From Planctomycetota bacterium (GTDB lineage Bacteria > Planctomycetota > Phycisphaerae > UBA1845): 6,471 nt of DNA. Position numbers and translations under genes: made by a program. The notes under the pieces are model-generated. The model was not told where the DNA came from and ran no database searches. It saw only the letters and a program-made list of their open reading frames with translations. Shown here one piece after another: positions 1-5,807 of the stretch; position 1 is the stretch's first letter, and every line of letters starts with the position of its first letter. The stretch covers positions 1-6,471 of the forward strand of contig JADFRO010000178.1 in the NCBI GenBank assembly GCA_022561255.1, in the 5' to 3' direction.

Positions 1-64
1 CAGGTCGGGACCTGGCTTCAATACGCCTCCATCCTTCGCCCACCCAATCCGGCGTAGCACTCAT

Positions 65-80
65 TCGCCGCAAGCGGCGA
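65..80. repeat. Perfect 6-bp hairpin upstream of carB
   Basis: TCGCCG (65-70) and CGGCGA (75-80) are perfect reverse complements around a CAAG loop. No T-run follows on either strand, so it is better read as a small palindromic intergenic element than as a terminator. It lies 9 bp from the GGCTGAAGCC repeat, and the two may belong to one composite REP-like unit. The stem is short, so chance in GC-rich DNA is possible. Confidence 0.4.
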
Positions 81-88
81 TTGGACGT

Positions 89-112
89 CGCGCAGGCTGA
101 AGCCCGCGGCTC
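89..112. repeat. Dispersed palindromic repeat, intergenic copy
   Basis: This 24-bp segment matches 1584-1607 inside carB at 23 of 24 positions; the only difference is A94 against G1589. The 18-bp core GGCTGAAGCCCGCGGCTC (95-112) is identical. The element folds as a stem closed by a TGAA loop. In this copy A94 faces C105, so the stem has one mismatch, whereas the carB copy is fully paired. Two near-identical copies 1.5 kb apart, one non-coding and one coding, indicate a mobile or recombining short repeat. Confidence 0.7.
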
Positions 113-187
113 AGGGGATTGCTGGGATATGTTCGCAGTGCGCTGTGAGATTCCCTAGCAGCCCTCGCTTGGCGCTCGACCATCCTC

Positions 188-193
188 TATAAC
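188..193 (+). promoter_or_regulatory. Possible -10 element next to the carB start
   Basis: TATAAC matches the sigma-70 -10 consensus at five of six bases and ends 6 bp before the GTG start. A transcript started from it would begin at about the start codon and so be leaderless or nearly so. No good -35 is found at normal spacing; the best match, TTGGCG at 169-174, lies only 13 bp upstream. The call is tentative. Confidence 0.3.
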
Positions 194-199
194 ACCCTC

Positions 200-3100
200 G
201 TGCCCAAGCGGAGGGACATCAAGAACATCCTGATCATTGGCTCAGGACCTATCGTCATAGGCCAAGGGGCGGAGTTCGACTATTCCGGTACGCAGGCGTG
301 CAAAGCGTTGCGTGAGGAAGGGTACGGCGTCGTTCTGCTCAATTCAAACCCGGCCACCATCATGACCGACCCGGGGATGGCGGACCGCACCTACATCGAA
401 CCGATCACGCCCGAGTTCATCGAAAAGATTTTTCAAAAGGAACGGGACGACGGACACCCCATCGACGCCCTGCTACCGACGCTGGGTGGCCAAACGGGGC
501 TGAACTGCGCCATGGAGACAGCCGAGCGCGGCATTCTCACGAAATACGACGTCGAGATGATCGGCGCGGATCAAAACGCCATACACAAAGCCGAAGACCG
601 CACGGCCTTCAAAGAGACCATGATCGAACTGGGCATGGACATGCCGCGATCGGGCATCGCCCACAACCTCGACGAAGCCGCCGCCATTCTAAAAGAGATC
701 AAACTTCCCTGCTGCATACGACCAGCCTACACGCTCGGCGGTGAGGGCGGTGGGTTTTGTCGAACGATGGAAGAATTCGAGACGATCTCTCGGCGCGGAC
801 TCGCAGCCTCTCGCATCGGTGAAATCCTGATCGAGGAGAGTCTGTACGGCTGGAAAGAGTTCGAACTGGAACTGATGCGCGATCGTGCGGACAACGTCGT
901 GATCATCTGCTCGATCGAAAACGTCGACGCGATGGGCGTGCATACGGGTGACTCCATCACCGTCGCACCGATTCAGACGCTGACGGACAAGGAATACCAG
1001 AAGATGCGCGACAGCGCCGTAGCGATCATCCGCGCTATCGGCGTTGACACCGGGGGGTGCAACATTCAGTTCGGTGTAGAGCCCGAGACGGGCCGGCAGG
1101 TCGTTATCGAGATGAACCCGCGTGTGTCTCGATCGTCCGCGCTGGCGAGCAAGGCGACGGGCTACCCCATCGCGCGCATCGCGGCCAAGCTTGCCGTCGG
1201 CTACACGCTCGACGAGCTGCCCAACGACATCACGCAGACAACGCCAGCCAGCTTCGAGCCCACCATCGATTACGTCGTCGTGAAAATGCCCCGATGGACG
1301 TTCGAGAAGTTTCCCGACTCCGACGAAACCCTCACAACGCAGATGAAGTCGGTCGGCGAGGCGATGGCCATCGGAAGAACGTTCAAAGAGGCGTTCCAAA
1401 AATGCATCCGCTCGATGGAGGTGCAACGATTCGGGTTCGGACTGGATGACAACGACGCGTGGCTCAAGGCGCAAGCGGGCGTTGCGACAATGTGCTCGGA
1501 CTCGAAGGCGGAGGGTCGAGGGTATTCCTTGGGTACGAATGCCGAGTCCGCCGGCCCTGGCGACCCATCGAACGGTGAGAAACCGCGCGGGCTGAAGCCC
1601 GCGGCTCGGAACACAGAAACGGAAAATGCACCAACGCGCGGGGAGGCTCGCGTTGGAGGCGGGGCGGCGCCGTCGCTAGGGGGTATAACGTCCACGGAGG
1701 CGCCGCCTGATACGAAAGAGCAACACGCTCAATCGTGGCCCATCCCTCGAGAGATTCTGCGCGACAAGCTCGCCCGTCCGTGCCAGGGGCGACCGCACTA
1801 CATCCGCTACGCCATGAAGATGGGGTGGAGTCTGGATCAAATCCACGAACTGACACGAATCGACCCGTGGTTTCTCGCGCAGATGCGCGAACTCGTGGAA
1901 GCCGAGGACGCCATCCTGAGCAACGGCCGGCTCGCTGACGCGAAGCGGCTGGGCTACAGCGATCCGCAAATCGCTCATGCAACGGGCGGCAACGCGAGCA
2001 CGATGGACCGCATACGTCCGGTGTACAAGCTGGTAGACACCTGCGCCGCCGAGTTCGAAGCGCGGACGCCTTATTATTACTCCACCCACGAGGTTCCATT
2101 CGAGTCGGTCGATCTGAAGGCGCCCGACGACGCCCACGCGACCACCAGGGGAACGCCTCTCGCTGAAGATGAGATTCGCATCACGGACAAACAAAAAGTC
2201 GTGATCCTCGGCGGCGGCCCCAACCGAATCGGACAGGGGATCGAATTCGATTACTGCTGCTGCCACGCGTCGTTCGCCGCGAGGAACGCCGGGTTTGAGT
2301 CGGTCATGGTCAACTCCAACCCTGAAACGGTCAGCACGGACTTCGACACCAGCGATCATCTTTTCTTCGAGCCGCTCACGCACGAAGACGTGCTCAACAT
2401 CGTCGAGCGCCTTAACGGGCAACCGCTGTTGGGCGACAAGGCCGGTTTGGTCAAGGGCGCAATCGTCCAGTTCGGCGGCCAAACGCCGCTCAACCTCGCC
2501 CAAGGGCTCAAAGACGCCGGCGTTCCCATTCTCGGAACACAACCGGAGAAAATTCATCTCGCTGAAGACCGCGAGGAATTCCAAAAAATTCTGCGCGAGC
2601 TGAGTCTCATGCAGCCGCCCTGCGGAATCGCCCGAAGCGGCGAGCAAGCGTGCAAAATCGCCGACGAAATCGGGTATCCCGTTCTCGTGCGCCCCAGCTA
2701 CGTGCTCGGGGGCCGGGGAATGAAGGTCTGTAACAACAGCGACGACCTGAACGATTTCCTCGAGACGGCGTTTAGCGCGAGCGATCGAACCGGCTGCGGC
2801 GCTAATCCCATCCTGATCGACAAATTCCTCGTGGACGCGATCGAGGTCGACGTCGACGCTGTGGCGGACTATGGCCGAACCGCTGCGAACACAGCGGACA
2901 CCGCGCCGGCTCCCACCTGCATGGTCGCAGGCATCATGGAGCACATCGAGGAGGCCGGCGTTCACAGCGGGGATAGCACGACGGTCCTTCCACCGTTTTC
3001 GCTCGGACGCATGGTGATCGAGGAACTGTTCCGGTCGACGCAGCGCCTGGCGGAAAGACTTCAGGTGTGTGGTGCGATGAACGTACAATACGCCGTCTTG

Positions 3101-3862
3101 AACCGGACCGTTTACGTGCTTGAGGTCAACCCGCGTGCGTCGCGAACGCTGCCTTTTGTCGCGAAAGCGACGGGGGTTCCCTGGGCTGAAGTCGCCACAC
3201 GCGTCATGCTCGGCGAACCCCTGGCGGACGTGCTCAAGTCGCACAACGTCTCACGAACGCCCTGGCCCTCGCACACGGCCGTCAAAGCCCCGGTATTCCC
3301 TTTCCACAAGTTTCCAGGCGTCGACGTCATCCTCGGTCCGGAGATGCGTAGCACGGGAGAGGTGATGGCCATCGCCCCGGGATTCGGTCAGGCGTTTGCG
3401 AAAGCTCAGATCGCCACAGGACTTTCTTTACCGACGTCGGGCAATGCGTTGGTGAGTGTGAACGATCCGGACAAACCGCGCGTCGTTTCGATCGCGCGCG
3501 AGCTATACGATCTGGGATTTAAGCTTTTTTCCACCGCCGGGACACGCAAGATACTCGCGGAGGCGGGGATCGACGCGACGCTCGTCTCAAAATACGCCGA
3601 GTCGAGCGGCGCTCCGTTTCTCAAGGATCTGATCGACGACGGCACTCTCGACCTTCTGATCAACACGCCGATCCGAACCGGCCCTGCGTCGCACGAAGGT
3701 CGCTGGCGAGCCGCTGCGACCGCGCGACAAGTACCGTTGATTACAACGCTGGCGGGTGCGCGCGCCGCCGTAGAAGCGATTCGCGTGCTAAGTAAGGGCG
3801 AAAACGGCCGGGATGCCACGCCCCTGTCGGTCAAACCGCTTCAGTCATATTTTGCCAACTGA
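200..3862 (+). CDS. carB: Carbamoyl-phosphate synthase large subunit
   Basis: CarB makes carbamoyl phosphate from bicarbonate, two ATP and ammonia supplied by CarA, feeding pyrimidine and arginine synthesis in the cytoplasm. The GTG start is fixed by the family-typical N-terminus MPKRRDIKNILIIGSGPIVI; an in-frame TGA at 146-148 limits any extension and no Shine-Dalgarno is seen. Domains by residue: first ATP-grasp half about 1-410, oligomerisation about 513-655, second ATP-grasp half about 660-1060, MGS-like allosteric domain about 1060-1220. Residues aligning with the E. coli active sites are present: R134, R174, E220, Q290, E304, N306 and R308 in half one; R791, R831, Q963, E975, N977 and R979 in half two. 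At 1220 residues it exceeds the E. coli enzyme (1073) by 147. The excess includes a linker insertion at about 426-512 and smaller ones near 640-657, 738-750 and 889-905. The frame is unbroken and the enzyme is probably active. Confidence 0.98.
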   Translation: MPKRRDIKNILIIGSGPIVIGQGAEFDYSGTQACKALREEGYGVVLLNSNPATIMTDPGMADRTYIEPITPEFIEKIFQKERDDGHPIDALLPTLGGQTGLNCAMETAERGILTKYDVEMIGADQNAIHKAEDRTAFKETMIELGMDMPRSGIAHNLDEAAAILKEIKLPCCIRPAYTLGGEGGGFCRTMEEFETISRRGLAASRIGEILIEESLYGWKEFELELMRDRADNVVIICSIENVDAMGVHTGDSITVAPIQTLTDKEYQKMRDSAVAIIRAIGVDTGGCNIQFGVEPETGRQVVIEMNPRVSRSSALASKATGYPIARIAAKLAVGYTLDELPNDITQTTPASFEPTIDYVVVKMPRWTFEKFPDSDETLTTQMKSVGEAMAIGRTFKEAFQKCIRSMEVQRFGFGLDDNDAWLKAQAGVATMCSDSKAEGRGYSLGTNAESAGPGDPSNGEKPRGLKPAARNTETENAPTRGEARVGGGAAPSLGGITSTEAPPDTKEQHAQSWPIPREILRDKLARPCQGRPHYIRYAMKMGWSLDQIHELTRIDPWFLAQMRELVEAEDAILSNGRLADAKRLGYSDPQIAHATGGNASTMDRIRPVYKLVDTCAAEFEARTPYYYSTHEVPFESVDLKAPDDAHATTRGTPLAEDEIRITDKQKVVILGGGPNRIGQGIEFDYCCCHASFAARNAGFESVMVNSNPETVSTDFDTSDHLFFEPLTHEDVLNIVERLNGQPLLGDKAGLVKGAIVQFGGQTPLNLAQGLKDAGVPILGTQPEKIHLAEDREEFQKILRELSLMQPPCGIARSGEQACKIADEIGYPVLVRPSYVLGGRGMKVCNNSDDLNDFLETAFSASDRTGCGANPILIDKFLVDAIEVDVDAVADYGRTAANTADTAPAPTCMVAGIMEHIEEAGVHSGDSTTVLPPFSLGRMVIEELFRSTQRLAERLQVCGAMNVQYAVLNRTVYVLEVNPRASRTLPFVAKATGVPWAEVATRVMLGEPLADVLKSHNVSRTPWPSHTAVKAPVFPFHKFPGVDVILGPEMRSTGEVMAIAPGFGQAFAKAQIATGLSLPTSGNALVSVNDPDKPRVVSIARELYDLGFKLFSTAGTRKILAEAGIDATLVSKYAESSGAPFLKDLIDDGTLDLLINTPIRTGPASHEGRWRAAATARQVPLITTLAGARAAVEAIRVLSKGENGRDATPLSVKPLQSYFAN
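1584..1607. repeat. Dispersed palindromic repeat, copy within carB
   Basis: This copy matches 89-112 at 23 of 24 positions. CGCGGGC (1586-1592), loop TGAA and GCCCGCG (1597-1603) form a perfect 7-bp hairpin. In the carB frame it encodes part of PRGLKPAAR, which fits the surrounding disordered linker. The better-paired stem here than in the intergenic copy suggests the element itself, not the peptide, is what is conserved; that is an inference from two copies. Confidence 0.72.
1631..1656. repeat. Second palindromic element in the carB insertion
   Basis: CCAACGCG (1631-1638) and CGCGTTGG (1649-1656) are perfect 8-bp reverse complements around a 10-nt loop. The hairpin starts 24 bp after the GGCTGAAGCC element, and a 9-bp inverted repeat (1663-1671/1699-1707) follows 6 bp later. 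No second copy is visible elsewhere in the window, so calling it a dispersed repeat rests only on its neighbours. Confidence 0.5.
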
Positions 3863-3890
3863 CGACCTTGTTGCGCGCGAGAAACACCGA

Positions 3891-4805
3891 ATGAGCCTTT
3901 TGCCGATTATCGCTGTCGGACTTGGTGTCGGTTTCGCCGGCGGATTGTTCGGAATCGGCGGCAGCATCGTTCTGATCCCCGCATTGACCGAGCTACTGGG
4001 GCCGGACCAACACCGTTACCAAGCGGCCGCGATGATCGTCAATTTCTTCGTGGCAGTTCCCGCTGTTTACCAGCATCGCCGCGCCAGCGCCATTGAGCGC
4101 GGAACGGTCATTCGGATCGTCCCGCTCGCTTTGGTCGCCGTGCTCATCGGTGTGGGGATCAGTGAGCTGGGGTTTTTCGCGGGCGAGGGTGAGACCTACC
4201 TTCGCGCTCTGTTCGGCGGATTTTTGTTCTTCAGTGCGGCGATGGAGTTCAGGCGATATCGACGGGGTGATCCGATTGGACAAGATCTAGCCGGCTCGCA
4301 CGCTGGGGATCGTCCGCCAGGTGTGCCGCATTGGCGATCGATCGTGTGGGTGGCGATTCCCACCGGGATCGCCGCGGGCCTGCTGGGCATCGGCGGAGGA
4401 ATCGTTGCGGTTCCGTTGCAGCGACGGTTTCTGAACATCCCGCTTCGGCAAGCGATCGCAAACTCCGCGACGCTCATCATCGCCACGAGTCTGGTGGGGG
4501 CCACGGCGAAGAACTACGCGTATGCGATGCAAAACGGTCGAACGTTCGACGCGTTGATTTTGGCTGCCGTCGTCGTTCCGACGGCGATCATCGGGAGCAT
4601 GGCCGGCAGTCGATTGACGCACAAACTTCCGATCCGATTGCTGAAGGGCATGTTCATCGTGCTGCTGCTGATCGCGGGAATCCGCTTCAGCTACACAGCC
4701 CTGCGATCGCTACCAACTTCGCCCCCGCAACCGAGAGTCGCATTTTACGAGGAGGGGCGGACATCTCGAAACGCAACAGACGCCTCTTGGGCCCCGTTTC
4801 CGTGA
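3891..4805 (+). CDS. TauE/SafE-family (DUF81) membrane permease
   Basis: This 304-residue integral membrane protein belongs to the TauE/SafE family, whose characterised members export sulfite, sulfoacetate and similar organic anions; the substrate here cannot be told. The two family repeats each open with the Gly-rich signature: GGLFGIGGSIVLIP at 17-30 and AGLLGIGGGIVAVP at 162-175. Hydrophobic stretches near residues 4-31, 46-60, 72-92, 104-119, 150-176, 186-206, 218-240 and 250-270 give about eight membrane segments, with a charged loop at 120-149. The ATG at 3891 is chosen because the first helix starts at once and it lies 28 bp after the carB stop; an upstream start at 3813 would overlap carB and add a non-hydrophobic leader. 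The Shine-Dalgarno is weak (GAGA about 8 bp upstream). Residues 271-304 form a polar tail that overlaps the convergent acetyltransferase gene. Transcription together with carB is plausible, but no functional link is evident. Confidence 0.9.
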   Translation: MSLLPIIAVGLGVGFAGGLFGIGGSIVLIPALTELLGPDQHRYQAAAMIVNFFVAVPAVYQHRRASAIERGTVIRIVPLALVAVLIGVGISELGFFAGEGETYLRALFGGFLFFSAAMEFRRYRRGDPIGQDLAGSHAGDRPPGVPHWRSIVWVAIPTGIAAGLLGIGGGIVAVPLQRRFLNIPLRQAIANSATLIIATSLVGATAKNYAYAMQNGRTFDALILAAVVVPTAIIGSMAGSRLTHKLPIRLLKGMFIVLLLIAGIRFSYTALRSLPTSPPQPRVAFYEEGRTSRNATDASWAPFP

Positions 4806-5286
4806 AGCGGTGGCGCTCCTCGCGGATCATGGAGAATCCGGCCGAAGCGTAGCATCGCGCCGCGACGGTGTTTTCCGGGAAGACCACAAGTGAAATGCGC
4901 TTGGCGCGAAGACGCTGGAACGCGTAACGTACCAGCGCGTCGAGCAGTGCTCGTCCCAACCCTCGACCACGACGATGTGGGTCGATGACGACGTGACCTA
5001 TCCACTGATGATCCGGTTGCCCGCGCATCGGATTGAGCTCCGCATAGCCGAGCGGGTTGCACGGTTTCGCAGCACCTTCCAGGCCGTCGGGCAACAAGAC
5101 GAACGCCCGACCGAATGGCTTGACCCATTCGCGAACCTTTTGGCCGGTGAGCGGCGGCGGAGTGCTGGGCGCAAGGAAGCGGAGTTCGCGTGCGCTTCGG
5201 ACCCAACTTGCGATGACCGGCGCATGGGCGGGCCCAAAGGGCGCGAGTCGCGAACGTGTTACCGGCTCGGCGCTCAACTGGATCAT
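4687..5286 (-). CDS. GNAT-family N-acetyltransferase
   Basis: This 199-residue protein has the acetyl-CoA-binding core of the GNAT superfamily. The beta4-alpha3 region reads WIGHVVIDPHRRGRGLGRAL (residues 95-114), with the pyrophosphate-binding loop RRGRGLG at 105-111. The later motif with Asn139, Ala143 and Tyr147, ending in AGF at 149-151, is the usual second half of the fold. The N-terminal part resembles Rim-type or antibiotic/amine acetyltransferases, but the substrate is not predictable. The ATG at 5286 is preferred because GGGAG lies 8 bp upstream. The frame stays open to a GTG at 5430, which would add 48 residues with no GNAT likeness and no ribosome site. The core ends near FEM at 173-175; the last 24 residues are a basic tail whose codons overlap the 3' end of the TauE/SafE gene on the other strand. 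Confidence 0.9.
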   Translation of the reverse strand: MIQLSAEPVTRSRLAPFGPAHAPVIASWVRSARELRFLAPSTPPPLTGQKVREWVKPFGRAFVLLPDGLEGAAKPCNPLGYAELNPMRGQPDHQWIGHVVIDPHRRGRGLGRALLDALVRYAFQRLRAKRISLVVFPENTVAARCYASAGFSMIREERHRFTETGPKRRLLRFEMSAPPRKMRLSVAGAKLVAIAGLCS

Positions 5287-5294
5287 GTGGTCAT

Positions 5295-5299
5295 CTCCC
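5295..5299 (-). promoter_or_regulatory. Shine-Dalgarno that sets the acetyltransferase start
   Basis: On the - strand the sequence reads GGGAGATGACCACATG, so GGGAG lies 8 bp before the ATG at 5286. This is the best ribosome site seen in the window and favours that start over the longer GTG option at 5430. carB and the permease lack a comparable site. Confidence 0.65.
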
Positions 5300-5495
5300 G
5301 GGCGGTGTCCCAATATCTTGGTCACGTTTTCATCGACCGGTTCGCCCACGTCGCTGAAGCGGACATGGCCCAGCACGGGGATCCGCAGCTTGAGCAATGT
5401 ATGCGGCAGGTAACCCGCGCCGCTGGACACGGGCGACCCACGAATTCGACATTCCGTTGAAGAAAACCGGTGTGAGCCCGTTTGGGGCGAGGCGA

Positions 5496-5579
5496 TGCCC
5501 GAGACTGGAGTCGAACCAGCACGTCCTTACGGACACAAGCACCTCAAGCTTGCGCGTCTGCCAATTCCGCCACCCGGGC
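5496..5579 (-). tRNA. trnL: tRNA-Leu (anticodon GAG)
   Basis: This is a complete class II tRNA of 84 nt on the - strand. The acceptor stem GCCCGGG pairs with CTCGGGC with one G-T wobble, and the discriminator base is A (5496). The D-stem is GCG/CGC with GG in the loop. The anticodon stem CAAGC/GCTTG encloses TTGAGGT, placing anticodon GAG at 5545-5543. The long variable arm GTCC-GTAA-GGAC is typical of tRNA-Leu, and the T-arm GCTGG-TTCGACT-CCAGT is intact. The 3' CCA is not encoded (TCG follows A73), so a CCA-adding enzyme is needed. It reads CUC and CUU. The gene has its own promoter 16 bp upstream and stands alone between two protein genes on the same strand. Confidence 0.97.
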
Positions 5580-5594
5580 AAATGGGAACCAGGA

Positions 5595-5622
5595 AGTTTA
5601 GCGTCACGAGGCAGGGCGTCAA
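5595..5622 (-). promoter_or_regulatory. Sigma-70-like promoter of tRNA-Leu
   Basis: On the - strand TTGACG (5622-5617) and TAAACT (5600-5595) are separated by 16 bp. They match the -35 at five of six and the -10 at four of six positions. Initiation would fall near 5588, about 9 nt before the mature tRNA 5' end, a normal layout for a bacterial tRNA gene. Confidence 0.65.
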
Positions 5623-5677
5623 TCGTTGCGACGCGGGGAGGAGATCGAGCCTGCGAGTACGTCGCCGGATTGCAAGA

Positions 5678-5721
5678 AACAGCGACGGGGACAGGTGTAA
5701 GCACCCGCCCCCGTCGCTGTT
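5678..5721 (-). terminator. Long hairpin, probable terminator of the Cys-rich protein gene
   Basis: A perfect 13-bp inverted repeat (5678-5690 against 5709-5721, arm AACAGCGACGGGG) encloses an 18-nt loop that itself contains GGTG-TAAG-CACC. Read on the - strand the stem is followed by TTTCTT, and it lies 86 bp after the stop codon at 5808, which fits a rho-independent terminator for that gene. On the + strand no T-run follows. The T-tract is short and the stem and loop are long, so a palindromic repeat that happens to lie here is an alternative reading. Confidence 0.6.
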
Positions 5722-5807
5722 GATCTACACATTACTCGGGCGACTCGTTGCCGCCCGTCGCTCAGTCCGCGCGGCGTCTGCCGCCGCGAGAAGCGAATGA
5801 CAACCGC

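Larger units (their letters stand above)
1..199. other. Non-coding upstream region with small inverted repeats
   Basis: I find no supported gene here. On the + strand the first frame closes with TAG at 55-57, the second with TGA at 98-100 and the third with TAG at 156-158. The tail of an upstream protein ending in one of these frames cannot be excluded, but none has recognisable content. The stretch contains three inverted repeats: CAGGTC/GACCTG at 1-6 and 9-14, TCGCCG/CGGCGA at 65-70 and 75-80, and the GGCTGAAGCC element near 91-108. None is followed by a T-run, so they do not look like standard terminators. carA, the usual partner of carB, does not lie directly upstream within the window. 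Confidence 0.6.
1475..1737 (+). other. In-frame palindrome-rich insertion in carB
   Basis: This segment encodes CarB residues of about 426-512, between RFGFGLDDNDAWLKAQ and WPIPREILRDKLA, where the E. coli protein has only a short link. The peptide is rich in Gly, Ala, Pro, Ser, Thr and Glu, has no hydrophobic core and is probably disordered. The DNA holds four successive perfect inverted repeats: 8 bp at 1497-1504/1543-1550, 7 bp with a TGAA loop at 1586-1592/1597-1603, 8 bp at 1631-1638/1649-1656, and 9 bp at 1663-1671/1699-1707. The second is the repeat also found upstream of the gene. The boundaries come from comparison with remembered family sequence and are good to perhaps 10 residues. 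It is not an intein, since it is too short and has no splicing motifs. Confidence 0.75.

Noticed and set aside
65..80. A terminator for a gene upstream of carB
   Set aside because: The stem is only 6 bp and no T-run follows on either strand.
113..199. A pyrimidine-responsive attenuator or riboswitch before carB
   Set aside because: No extended alternative stem-loops, PyrR-binding consensus or terminator with a T-run could be found in this short region.
1475..1737. An intein in carB
   Set aside because: The insertion is under 90 residues, low in complexity, and lacks a nucleophile at the first position, the block B histidine and a C-terminal His-Asn.
1676..3244. A 522-codon open frame on the - strand opposite carB
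   Set aside because: It lies wholly within a clearly conserved carB, its protein has no recognisable domain, and it is Arg/Asp/Val-rich as expected from the complement of GC-rich coding sequence. It is a shadow frame.
4975..5460. A 161-codon + strand open frame opposite the acetyltransferase
   Set aside because: The opposite strand encodes an unmistakable GNAT core with a ribosome site, so this is a shadow.
5460..5488. A terminator just after tRNA-Leu (GCCC/GGGC stem then TTTTCTT on the - strand)
   Set aside because: The stem is only 4 bp and the T-tract lies about 10 nt away, too weak to support as a terminator.
5397..5800. Two + strand open frames of about 100 codons across the tRNA region
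   Set aside because: They run antisense through the tRNA-Leu gene, its promoter and the terminator hairpin, and have no conserved content.
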